DNA of 64,000 bases. It comes from Triatoma infestans. Its lineage: Eukaryota; Arthropoda; Insecta; Hemiptera; Reduviidae. The position numbers were made by a program, and so were the translations under genes. Location: assembly GCA_011037195.1 (NCBI GenBank), contig JAAEAF010003762.1:227584-291583 (forward strand), written 5' to 3'. Below, one piece after another: positions 54,226-64,000 of the stretch. The notes beneath the pieces are model-generated. The model was not told where the DNA came from, did no database searches, and saw nothing but the letters and a program-made list of their open reading frames with translations. The number at the start of each line of letters is the position of its first letter. Within the stretch, counting starts at the first letter, position 1.

Positions 54226-54939
54226 ATTCAATAATTCTATTATATTATCTAAACTGAGAATGGACGAATTGAGCCACCTTGTGCGGAATTCTTCTAGAAT
54301 GGAGCAGACCGCCACAAAATGAATTGAATAAAGAACGAATTTCGGCAACTCATTATCTTATTAATATAAAGTTACCTTTCTTCAAATTCTGCTAGAATTT
54401 CTATGTATGAAAGTTAACAAACAGCTTAATATATTTTCTGTAAATGATGGCTTCTGTACAAAACTTTCTGAACAGTCTTATGTTTGGTTACGAAGAAACT
54501 CAAACCTGAATCAACAGAACCCTAAGTTTCAGGTCCTCCTGCCCAGAGACTTTTATTTGAAGAAAAGTGCATCAATGGGGCAATATTTACGGTGGGAATT
54601 ATGGCAACACCAACTAGGATATTTGTCTTTTATAGAGAGAAATATTTACATATATTATATTTACGTATAAACATCTGAATCAATATTATACAATAATATT
54701 AAGCCTACAAGTAATGAAATGGCACTTTAGATGACAGCCTTTCGTCGTCACTCTTCCCGCAAAACACATTTAAAATAAATGTTCACAAACAAAAAAATAC
54801 ATCAAATAAAAGAGAAGTATGGAAGTATTTAGTGTAAAGAAAATCATTGGAGTCGTTTATTAGAAAATTAAAAATAAATAAAGTAAAATGATTAAAAAAT
54901 AATTAAAAAATGATACTCAAGACTGTTGAGGACTTGACC

Positions 54940-55145
54940 GATAAACTTCCCATCGGATTTACTGGTGATCACCAAATCGAATATTAAGTCTGAGTTTCTT
55001 GCGATTTTTCGTTTCTCAGCTGTGCAACACAAATATACTCACCAATTTAAAAAAAAAAAATCTTGTTTTTCTTTTAACTCAGGGTTCCTCAAAAAATGTA
55101 TTTCCGGTGAAACTCAATTTTGAAAATATTACATGTTTATAATAA
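54940..55145 (-). repeat. Dispersed repeat family A copy
   Basis: 'TTGCGATTTTTCGTTTCTCAG', 'TCTTGTTTTTCTTTTAACTC', 'ATTTCCGGTGAAACTCAATTTTG' (in parts) match the order of the 19.3-kb copy. The CA tract is reduced to 'GTGCAACACAAATATACTCACC'. Confidence 0.55.
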
Positions 55146-56680
55146 ATTCTGTTAAAGCAGGCCGGCTTACAATGGACATCTTTATGGGAGAACACTGCAA
55201 TCTATTGGCCACATTATAACCTCAACAGTCTAAAATTTCAGTTAGCACTTTTAGTAAAATTAACAATATATAACGTTATATACATACATGTACAATATTT
55301 AATACCTAACGTTAATTAAACTAAATTATAACAAAAAAACATAATTGAAATTATTATGTAATTGCAATATATTTACGTCTGGCGTTTGAAGTCCACATTA
55401 TCTTCAAACAAGTGTTACTAGAGACTAGACAGAATCTAAGATTCAGTAATTCTCTAAGGTTAACGGCTCTTACAGCGTTCAATATGGGCCACTTTACCTG
55501 AAATTAACTAATGATAATAAAAACAAAAAAAACTATTAAAAATACTTGATGTGTTATATAACAAAAGAAAACGAAGAAGACGTTTAAGTAAACAGTAGCG
55601 ATTAGTAGCCAGAATGTAGAGTGGGTTATAGAGAGAGAGGTGTGATTACAGTAGTGGAGCAAGAGCAGGAAATGTAGAGCGCGAGTGGCCAGCGACGGTA
55701 GCCAGCGAGATAACAAGCAAGTTCAGGTGCTGACGTAATAGGAGGCCGAGGGGCGCTTTAGGCCATTCTATGGGCCGTCTGATTTATCACTCATAGTCCT
55801 GCAAGGTGCTACAACCTGCCAACCGGCTGGTTACGCTCCACTACCGCTCTAATTCCTGCCTATCGTCCACCAAGTAGCTACTTCCACACACAGTTCTCTT
55901 CACAATCTACTCCACTTGCAAAACACCTTCCTTGTAGCAACCAATTCACCACTAACACTCACACACTTACACATATACAACTATTCCCACTTCCTTTTAT
56001 TTCTACGGCCTTTTAGAACTATCCTAGTCTAGTTGTTTTAAATAGAAACCATTATGTGTTACCATACTACAATATATACATGTATAAAACAAATAATTTA
56101 GCTAGAATCTCCAAGTTAATATTTGGTTTTTGCATCACCAAGGGATCAGATTAGAATTTACAGATAAAAATCCATCAGCCGGAAGTTACGACTTTACACC
56201 ATGCATTGTTCGTTCGCATTTTTACGATTTACTCGAAAACGGATCGACTAACGATTTTCTAGAACACAAGGATGTAGTAAATTTATTGACAAATTTTTTT
56301 CAGATAAACTTTATTGTTCGCTTTAAAGTGCTATTTCAGTGTGTTGATGGTAATTAAACATGTTTCTGAACTTGAAGAAAATTGGAAGTGCGAAATTCGT
56401 CAACTTTTTTTTTAAACTTTCCCGCGATTTTCTCCATAACTGAGTAAGTATATTAACTTCATTGGTTTCATGGTTTCATTAAACATGGTGTCCTAATTGC
56501 TCATATAAACACCTATTTACTTTGAATTGTTTTGGTGACCTTGAAGTTTCCCCAGTTCTACAATATGGAAGCCAATTAAATGTTAGTAAAATTGAAAAAT
56601 GTTAAGAAAATTTAAATTTTTTAAAAATATGAGTAAAAGAAGAACATTATGAGTATTTTACATCCAATATTTTTTTTACT
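55146..56680. other. No gene recognised
   Basis: A GC-richer patch at 55,600-55,860 ('GTAGCCAGCGAGATAACAAG', 'CGAGGGGCGCTTTAGGCC') is probably an old repeat or LTR, unplaced. The ORFs at 55,504-55,716 and 56,130-56,357 lack motifs. The second overlaps family A-like sequence. Confidence 0.35.
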
Positions 56681-56689
56681 TTGTCTTAT

Positions 56690-56930
56690 TGTTGTAAGAG
56701 AAAGTGCTGATAACGCATAAAATTTTCGAAATTGAGTTTTTAACGGAAATAGAGATCTCCCGAGAACAAAAAGAAATGTTTACCGAATGTTTTACGAAAG
56801 AAATGTTTTGGGTGTATGTGAGCAAAATCACTCGGAAACGAAAAATCGCTGCAAGCTGAAACTTAACATAATATGGAGCTCAAACTTGATATTTTTTGGA
56901 TCACTCTAAATTAGAAAGGAACCAAGTTCG
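56690..56930 (+). repeat. Dispersed repeat family A copy
   Basis: 'GTAAGAGAAAGTGCTGATAA', 'AATTTTCGAAATTGAGTTTT', 'GAGATCTCCCGAG', 'CTCGGAAACGAAAAATCGC' and 'CTCAAACTTGATATTTTTTG', the same order as the copy at 23.65-23.88 kb. Confidence 0.6.
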
Positions 56931-57639
56931 GAAGATTTAATTTTTTTGGGCTCAGGAGCCCATAAAACATGTACGAGTATTTCCCATGATAACTAATTAT
57001 AATCATTGCAATATTTCCTTTCAAAGCGGTCAGCGAAAGTAAAAAACAAACCTGGGTGTACTTACTTAATATTTTAAACATTAAGAAATTTTTTTTTTGA
57101 AGGTAACCTTCTCCCTTTTAATCTTAATGAGGGTGTTTGACCCATTCTTACTGAACTAGTATATAAGGTATGTACGCAAGTAGAGTTAGAAAACAAACTT
57201 TATATATTTTTATTTGTATATATATGTATATTTCATATTTATTCTTGGCATGAATTAAAAAAAAAAACTGGAGAACAGACTAAGAAAGAAGAAAAGTATG
57301 TTACGGTGATATAGAGGGGAAGAGGTGGGTATTGGCTTTAGTTGCAAGGGAAGCAGTAAGTAAATCGGGTGATGCTGGTCACGCTCTAAGAGGATTGCGT
57401 TCCGACACGACCGGCTTCAACAACACTGCGCATGCGCCAACTTCATCTCCATTATCCTCAAACTATATTACACCAAAGAGATTTTTATTTTATTTTACTT
57501 TTTTTTATTTAGTTTTTACAATTTAATAGAAAGTGCTAGGTGAAGTTTGTGCTCAATTTCATATATATTCTATTTTATTCTCTTTGTCCATGAGTATTAC
57601 AGTGCGGTGCTATTTTTGTCAGGAAAATATTAAAACGCT

Positions 57640-57700
57640 GACTGAAACACTCACATGAATTTCTTTTATCGCAATTAAAAAAAAAAAAAAATTCAAATTT
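57640..57700 (+). repeat. Dispersed repeat family A, terminal segment
   Basis: 'GACTGAAACACTCACATGAA' followed by 'TTTCTTTTATCGCAATT' and an A run. This matches the terminus at 17,440 and 29,205. Confidence 0.5.
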
Positions 57701-57799
57701 TAATTGAAAAATCTAAATCAAGCTTTGAATTTTCATTCAATGTCTTCAATTGTCATTTTTTTTATTTTTTCACCTATCTATACCTTGGTTTACCTCATT

Positions 57800-58060
57800 A
57801 CGCCAAACACGAAGAGAGGAAGTGATACTGGCCAGAATAAGGAGAGGACACACCGGCTAACTCACGCCCACTTGTTTCTAAGACAGCCTTCAAGAAAATG
57901 TGAAGAATGTAGTGTGACCATCAAGGTGAGGCATATATTTGAGAAATGCGGGAATTATTCCCAGGAAAGGCTATCTGTAAAGCTTACAGGCAACTTGGAG
58001 GAAATGACTGATAATAAGGAGCGAGAAGTAGAGGTTTTTAAATTTCTGAAAAAAGTCTGA
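57800..58060 (+). pseudogene. LINE C-terminal CCHC fragment
   Basis: The second half of the open stretch ending at 58,060. 'THRLTHAHLFLRQPSRKC' leads into 'CEECSVTIKVRHIFEKC' (C-x2-C-x7-H-x4-C), then 'GNYSQERLSVKLTG'. This is the tail that follows RNase H in I/R1/Jockey-type proteins ('LTHS.L......C..C....TV.HIL..C..Y...R'). Only the last ~70 residues are present and the first 45 codons of the ORF are unrelated AT-rich sequence. It is a 5'-truncated LINE copy or an exaptation remnant. Confidence 0.65.
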
Positions 58061-58519
58061 TTGATAGAGTTAGGAGATAGTCGAGTTTAGGGAGTCGGTA
58101 CCGACAATTTTGACGATATATGAATGGGAATGTAAGAAGGGACAAAGATGGTAACGATCATTAGGATTAGCCAGATGGGCTGTGACCCAATTGTCGTTGC
58201 ACTTTGTATTGCGACATTTCGTCACGAACGGCCATTTATAACCTGCACCAAAGTTGAATATGATGTAAAGTAGACGACACAAGATATGATGGACTGAACA
58301 ACATTTATATAAAAGAAAACCTCTAGAGCTATAAATATTTATAACAATCTTGAAACAATGATTAATTACAGAAAAGATGTAGTGAAATAAATACTTATTC
58401 TGACACCTTAACCATAACAGGTGTCTAAATAACCACAACACCTTCCACTGAATTATATATACCATTACTTATATCAAAGCCGAAAATCTCTGTTCTCACT
58501 AATCAATTTTTAATATTTC

Positions 58520-58660
58520 TTATAGATATTGCCCCCTCATTGCGTTTGTTTAATTCTTGCGATCGCCAGATCTTTCAGTGTCGTCCTAACCATTATAAAG
58601 TTCAAAATTAAGTTCCATTTTTAGTAAGATACCGCACTTCCAGTTATATTATAATTTCTT
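58520..58660 (+). repeat. Dispersed repeat shared with 62.45 kb
   Basis: 'ATATTGCCCCCTC', 'GCGTTTGTTTAATTC', 'ATCGCCAGATCTTTCAGTG', 'CATTATAAAGTTCAAAA' and a following 'AAGATACCGCACTTCC' recur with small changes at 62,460-62,590. It is possibly another part of family A. Confidence 0.6.
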
Positions 58661-60110
58661 CAGAAATATCAATATAATGTAATAATAATCCACTATTTAA
58701 ACAAAATTGTTATGTCTACTATGTATCATTAGCGACACAAAAATTTACTTTATTTAATAAATTAGTTAAATCTAACCTCCTAGTCATTCTTGATCACGTG
58801 TTTGTTTATTTGCTTCTGGCTATCTGTCCTCCTTAAATATCTGGCAAATGATGCAACTAAATAATGCAAGTAAGTTTTTTCAATCCGATATTTTATAATT
58901 TATAAGTGTACTTTTTATAACTATATAACAATGATCATATTTTTTTTTTTTTTATAATGGTCAATGGCATCGACTGCTTTGGTCTTTAGCCAAATGATCA
59001 TATTCATTACATAATTATGTGTGAGATTATCTCATAATGTTCCGAGTTTTCTTATTATACATAAAACTTAACCAATGATGTCTACATTGTGTTGTTCATT
59101 GTAAATTTAAATCATATATGAAAGGTAATACAACGATTACCTTTACTTTAAATGATTACCGATTACCTGTAAATGGCTGGACGGGTCAAAACGCCTTAAT
59201 AACCAAATAAATGTAAAAAAAAAAAAAAAATCATGGCGACTATTTGAAAGTTAACTAATTTTCCTTACATTCTTCAATAAAATAGTCTACTCTGTATCTA
59301 CTTTTATTTGAAAATTTTTCACGGAACTTTTGATTTAAGGGATGGGTGATTCCGGTTGGCGTTGAGATCTGAGGTTTCCCTTTTTACATTGAGAATCAAT
59401 AAAATTACGGTTCATCACTTGGCGGAAGTTAGGAGAACTAAACATTCAGTAAGAATTCCGATATATTAAAAGAAATGTTTTTCTAAATAGAAATGTGGCA
59501 AGCGAAAGGCTTATGAGTGTTTTGTAAACCGTGATATCGCAGTTGTTTTGCGCACCTCCATGGAAGTCATTGTTTACAGCACATTAACTAGAAGTAAATA
59601 AAAAAAGAAATAAAAGTACTTATATTTTAGTAAACGGAATTCTACAAAAGTAGGAAAAGTTATTATAGCAAGGTACAGAGAAGGAAAAGTAGTGCGCTCT
59701 CAGAATTAACTGTCAAGTAGTATCAGATAGTATAAATTTACTGGCCGAAATAGAGCTAAGAGAGTAAGAGCAAGGGAGTGGGGGGTTAGAGAGAGTGAGA
59801 GATACGAACTTCTTTATGTTTTATTTTGGTGTTGTATGTAAGGTGTGTGCGCGGCCATGGTTTTAATGTAGTTTTCTACAAAATGTTTTCTGTAAGATTT
59901 AAAGATTTCATTTTTTTTTATAAAGCAGATTGTAAATCTTGCTTTTGTGCACTCAGGCTCGGGAAAAATTCTTCTTTTTTTTTTATCTCTACTTCTGATA
60001 ATAAAAATAGAAAAAGAGGGCTCATTTCTTCGAAATAATTGGAAGAAATTAGGAAGAAGATTGGAACGAAGATGTTAGATTGTTAGATTGGAAACGCTGC
60101 ACTGCCATCT
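58661..60110. other. No gene recognised
   Basis: AT-rich. Homopolymer runs lie near 58,939 and 59,216. The ORF at 59,826-60,038 shows no motif. A GA-rich patch is at 59,750-59,810. Confidence 0.4.
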
Positions 60111-60112
60111 GA

Positions 60113-60285
60113 AAGATCTATTGTGCGACCTGGAGCCTTTTCAGTGCACTGCTAGCCTCCTAGCAGTGACCTCTAGAGGCTACTAGGAAGAGAAAATCTA
60201 GGCAGGACTGCCGGGGGATTCGAACCTGGGATCTTCGCATGGAAGTCCAGCTCGCTACCGCGCGCTAAGGACACGAGGATTCGTC
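60113..60285 (-). repeat. SINE family B with tRNA-like head
   Basis: On the minus strand a tRNA-like head (60,206-60,280) has an A-box-like 'TTAGCGCGCGGTAGCG', an anticodon-loop 'ACTTCCAT' and a B box 'AGGTTCGAATCC'. A body to about 60,113 follows, with 'CTCTTCCTAGTAGCCTC' and 'GGCTCCAGGTCGC'. The body matches 4,880-4,995 and 5,112-5,172. The presence of a body and an imperfect cloverleaf argue for a SINE over a tRNA gene. Confidence 0.6.
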
Positions 60286-60659
60286 GAAGCTTTAGTAAAT
60301 CTTTTCCCGAAATCAACTTTAAATTCTGTTTATCTATTTATCTATTCCTTGCGGACATCATCAACTATATCTAGTTAACAGCACTAACAATTTTATATAT
60401 CATTAGTGAGTTCCCACAAACAGAGAAAAATCTAGTGAATAAAATTACTGTAAAGCCGAAGTGGATGATTGGAGGTGTAGAAAATTTTCCAACCTAGTAG
60501 TAGCAGTTATTTATCAAACGTGAGTAATGTTTTTTTATCGATTCGAGGTATTGACCACACGAGAGCAGCGTATTGAATATTACATATTTTTTTGCAACTG
60601 CATAAAATTGGTTTTTAACTTATATGAATATAAAAAAATCTGGTATGAAACATTCATTC

Positions 60660-61560
60660 CTCATTATATATAATAATAATAATAATAATAATGTATATTT
60701 GAAATAAAAAAATCGTTTTACAATAATACAATAGTACAAAAAAAACAAAATATACTTAGACATGGAATTTGTATTCCGTCTGTCACGTCTGCTTATCAAG
60801 TGTTACTATATAATAATCAAATATTAAATGATTACACAAATAAGGAGAAACAAAGAACAGGTATAAGGATTTAAAAGAAAATACAATAACTCTTGGAAAT
60901 AAGAATAAGTAAACAAAGCCTTCTAATTAGTAATAAAGTTGAGACAATACAAAATGGAAAAAGACACTTCAACATACCGTGGGCAAATAATAAACATATT
61001 TCAAATCAAAAATAGTCAATTGTTTTAAATTTATTTAAAAGTTAAATTCAGAAATTAATTCACCCCTGTACTGCACTGAATGTTTTACATATTTTACCAG
61101 CTTTGGCCAATCTGCACCATTCAAAATATCTATTATTTCATGTTTTGCCAGGATTGTTTTACCAAAAATTCCAAATCTAAATTCCGCTAATACCGACACC
61201 TAGCCAAAAAATGTAAAGTGTCCTCTTTTTCGCCTAAATTACACAGTGAGCATAGCTCCCTCCCAATAACTCGCCACTTTTTATAATTCAAATTAAGCAG
61301 CTCACATCGTGTTTTGCAAATCCAGCGCACTGCATACAGATCCTTTATCTCTCTTAAATAATCTTTACCATTTTCTGAGCTACATATTTCCGCATACAGG
61401 GGACTGTATACTGATTGCCGGCAACTTTGCAGATTGTACTCTTTTCCCTTTCTTCTATCGTAAGTCTCAAACGCACTAACTGTTGCGCCATTCCTCATTA
61501 TATAGTTATATATTATAAAAATGACGATTAATTTTCCAAATTTTAAAATTTGCTCCTTTG
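60660..61560 (-). mobile_element. Jockey/CR1-like LINE, 3' end
   Basis: On the minus strand a C-terminal coding region (61,030-61,560) is followed by an AT-rich 3' UTR ending in an (AAT)n run at about 60,668-60,692. The 5' side abuts the 23-bp minisatellite at 61,565. It is related to the LINE at 18.1-19.1 kb. Confidence 0.6.
61030..61560 (-). pseudogene. LINE C-terminal fragment fused to minisatellite
   Basis: The minus strand reads 'QILKFGKLIVIFIIYNYIMR', 'ICKTRCELLNLNYKKWRVIG' and the CCHC motif 'CSLCNLGEKEDTLHFLARC' (C-x2-C-x9-H-x4-C). The frame is lost right after that cysteine, but another frame continues convincingly: 'VLAEFRFGIFGKTILAKHEI' then 'NGADWPKLVKYVKHSVQYRG', to about 61,035. 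Upstream, the same frame runs without a stop into the minisatellite, giving a 228-codon chimaeric ORF (61,187-61,873). That fusion is probably fortuitous. Function beyond being a LINE remnant is not expected. Confidence 0.65.
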
Positions 61561-61564
61561 TCCT

Positions 61565-62228
61565 AACATACAAGTGCATTGGTAGGTGGCGGACAAGTGC
61601 ATTGGTATGTGGGCGGACAAGTGCATTGGTAGGTGGCGGACAAGTGCATTGGTAGGTGGCGGACAAGTGCATTGGTAGGTGGCGGACAAGTGCTGGTAGG
61701 TGGCGGACAAGTGCATTGGTAGGGGGGACAAGTGCATGGTAGGTGGCGGACAAGTTCGCATGGTAGGTGGCGGAAAGTGCATTGGTAGGTGCGCGGGGGA
61801 TCAAGTGCATGGTTAGGTGGCGGACAAGTGCAGTGGTAGGTGGCGGACAAGTCAGATTGGTAGTGGCGGACAAGTGCTATTGGTAGGTGGGCGCGACAAG
61901 TGTTTTGGTTGGTGGCGGACAAGTGGACATTGGTAGGTGGCGGACAAGTGCATTGGTAGGTGGCGGCAAAGTGATTGGTAGGGGGGACAACGTGCATTGG
62001 TAGGTGGCGGACAAGTGCATTGGTAGGTGGCGGACAAGTGCATTGGTAGGGGGGACAAGTGCATTGGTAGGTGGGGACAAGTGCATTGGTAGGTGGCGGA
62101 CAAGTGCATTGGTAGGTGGCGGACAAGTGCATTGGTAGGTGGCGGACAAGTGCATTGGTAGGTGGCGGACAAGTGCATTGGTAGGTGGCGGACAAGTGCA
62201 TTGGTAGGTGGCGGACAAGTGCATAGTA
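61565..62228 (-). repeat. 23-bp minisatellite array
   Basis: About 28 copies of a 23-bp unit (plus strand starts 'GGACAAGTGCATTGG', ends 'TAGGTGGC'). The right part (62,080-62,215) is nearly perfect; the left and centre carry 1-4 base changes and indels. Because 23 is not a multiple of 3, the minus-strand translation cycles through all three frames every 69 bp, giving the peptide series 'PPTNALVRHLPMHLSATYQC'. None of the three minus frames has a stop in the perfect unit, so long overlapping ORFs result. They have no other support as genes. Confidence 0.9.
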
Positions 62229-63250
62229 GGTAGAGAATGATTACTTTGAAAAGGGGTCAATAATACTAAACACCCAACATTCGAATATTACGTCTCAAAA
62301 TACTCAGAGCCACCTAAAAATATTTTTTTACAGAAAAATGTTACAAATAAAAATGATAGGTTTATATCTGTGCATTTGATAAAGGAAATGGTTATAATCA
62401 TTTTCCAGAAAATTCCAAAAAACTAAAAAACTTATTCTGTAACTGCAGAGTATTTCCTGCACATATTGCCCCCACCCCGTTTGTTCAAATCATGGAATCG
62501 CCAGATCTTTCAGTCATCCTAAGCATTATAGAGTTCAAAACTAAAGAGAACATTATTTTTTTTATAAGATATCACACCCGCTAACCGTTTTCTTCAAATT
62601 TGGAATTCTGGCAATGTTTCTAATATATATTAATTAGTATTACATAGGTTGCAGAACAGATTGTACATTAGTTTACAGGAAAGTTTGTCATTAAAGATAG
62701 TTTAGCTTCTGTTTGAACATATATTTACAACACATAACAAAAATTTAACGTTTTTGTTTACATGAAAAAATGTATACATATTTTTTTGAAATGTTGTGCA
62801 TTAAATTAAACGTAAGAAGTTGGTCGCAATTATTTATAACACTTCCTTATTATTTAGTAAAATTAGAGAAAGAAAAACATATTTACATAATAAATCAAAG
62901 AGATTGCAATGAAATTTAAGCGCTAGGTAATTTGTATTTTATGTACATCTCTTCTAAAAACATAAAATGTCAATTTTGAAACAACTTGAAAGTGCTACAG
63001 TCACTTCAATCAAGCGTAGAATTAATTTTGGAATTTTATACTGAACATAATTTCAGAGAAAATTAGATGTCAGATATAATGAATAGAGATATAATGAAGT
63101 GTGATTTGACGGTGTGATATTGCAGCAGGCCGCCCTCTGTCAGTTTGCCACTCAACTAAAAGAGTGAAAATCACCTCCATAGGAAAACTTTTGCATTTCC
63201 AGAAAGAAGTCTTTGAAGTATTAATTACAAAGTGAATTACCTTGGATAAT
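62229..63250. other. No gene; dispersed repeat at left
   Basis: 62,330-62,420 and 62,455-62,640 hold dispersed phrases shared with 58,520 and 13,360-13,460. The rest is AT-rich and without recognisable features. Confidence 0.45.
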
Positions 63251-63254
63251 AAGG

Positions 63255-63265
63255 TAGTAATATAT

Positions 63266-63296
<31 letters not shown>

Positions 63297-63490
63297 CTAT
63301 ATAATCGTGTCGTATCTGTTCTGTGTGTGAGAGTGTTATGAACAAATATCTTTAAAAAACAAACAGAAAACCCAAAAACTGATATTCCGTTAAGGAACTA
63401 GGTTTCAGTTCTAATCCCTTGACCGGAATTGCGACTTTATTGAATAATTTCTTGAGTTCTTTGTAATTTTCTGCAGGACAGCTTCATTTC
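63255..63490 (+). repeat. AT microsatellite and family A copy
   Basis: (AT)n lies at about 63,259-63,297, then 'GAACAAATATCTTTAAAAAAC', 'ACTGATATTCCGTTAAGGAAC' and 'TTGCGACTTTATTGAATAAT', in the same order as the copies at 1.74 and 23.8 kb. Confidence 0.6.
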
Positions 63491-64000
63491 ATGTGATAAT
63501 TCGCCAGTTATTATATTCTACTAAAAATGGGAAACATTCCGAAATGATTAAGGGAAAAAATGCAAACAATCGTGATCCAGAAATCCAACCAAAATAAGGA
63601 TCAAAGAACTATACACTAGTTTTTGATTAGAATTCATTCGTTTATATAGTGTAGAGTTATATGGTATAGTTTCTATTTAATATAGTTCAGGTGCAAAGAG
63701 CCATTGATGTTTTAATGTCTTTGGATAAATTTAAATAAAAAGATAAAAATACTACAGCGACTATTGAAAACGAAAGAAATTTTGCCCATGGCGATTACAC
63801 CTTCCATCTTATATCTTCAGCCTGGATAGACAATAAATTAAAAAGAGTAATTACATTTAAATAAATTTATTAAATAAATTGTGTTTAATTAAATTTCCAT
63901 ACAGCTACCTTGCTAATTTATTAAAATAATTAATTCCTTTATAAGTTTATTAATTTATTTTACATTTAATTCTTTAAATTTAATTCATTTTCCAGTTGGA
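63491..64000. other. AT-rich sequence without recognised feature
   Basis: No coding, RNA or repeat feature supported up to the window end. Confidence 0.4.

Noticed and set aside
57332..57526. 64-codon ORF in a GC-richer patch
   Set aside because: No motif, no homologous copy in the window and a low-complexity Phe-rich end. Not supported as a gene.
60206..60280. A tRNA-Gly (TCC) gene on the minus strand
   Set aside because: Cloverleaf pairing is imperfect and a repeated body shared with 4.9 and 5.1 kb is attached, so a SINE is the better reading.
61563..62260. Three long overlapping minus-strand ORFs (212, 127 and 108 codons)
   Set aside because: They are three frames of one 23-bp minisatellite and differ only by phase. 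No start context, domain or non-repeat sequence supports a gene.
1..64000. CRISPR arrays, bacterial operons or a novel defence system
   Set aside because: The sequence is eukaryotic repeat-rich DNA. The only regularly repeated array (61.6-62.2 kb) is head-to-tail without unique spacers.

Overview
This is an AT-rich eukaryotic (animal) window dominated by decayed transposable elements, microsatellites and one abundant dispersed repeat family. I found no intact, intron-bearing host gene and no rRNA, CRISPR or bacterial-type operon. The mix of R1/LOA-type, Jockey/CR1-type and restriction-endonuclease (R2/Dong-type) LINEs, Ty3/gypsy elements, a pogo-like DNA element with a PHD-like finger and tRNA-derived SINEs suggests an arthropod, most likely an insect. 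Species cannot be fixed from sequence alone.

Layout. 1-13 kb: dispersed-repeat copies, a SINE pair, a Jockey/CR1-like LINE 3' part (5.4-6.5 kb, minus) and LINE remnants near 9.3-10 kb. 13-31 kb: a tRNA-Glu-derived SINE (13.9 kb), a LINE 3' end (18.1-19.1 kb, minus), possible LTRs (15.8-17.2 and 21.4 kb), a 1.1-kb TIR element with a PHD-like finger ORF (26.5-27.6 kb), and an unrecognised decayed reading frame at 30 kb. 31.5-36 kb: an R2/Dong-like LINE sitting exactly in an (AAT)n, asparagine-coding tract of an LTR-retrotransposon gag gene.

36-50 kb is the most structured part: fragments of one Ty3/gypsy family in several orientations around an inverted duplication. Each arm carries an intronless piece of a BUB1/BubR1 (Mad3/BUB1) spindle-checkpoint gene fused to gypsy integrase sequence. 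In the left arm the BUB1 copy is split by a 3.6-kb R1/LOA-type LINE. The right arm keeps only the 5' stub of that LINE because of a ~3.4-kb deletion. A gypsy RT-RNase H segment forms the spacer, and an unidentified reading frame runs divergently from BUB1 in both arms.

50-64 kb: a second gypsy lineage (integrase, 50.1-51.6 kb), AT-rich sequence, a GCTAGC-rich repeat and possible LTR (53.5-54.2 kb), LINE C-terminal fragments (57.8 and 61.1 kb), a second SINE copy (60.2 kb) and a 23-bp minisatellite (61.6-62.2 kb) abutting a LINE reading frame. Nearly all coding pieces carry frameshifts, stops or lost catalytic residues, so the region reads as heterochromatin-like repeat accumulation rather than a working gene cluster.
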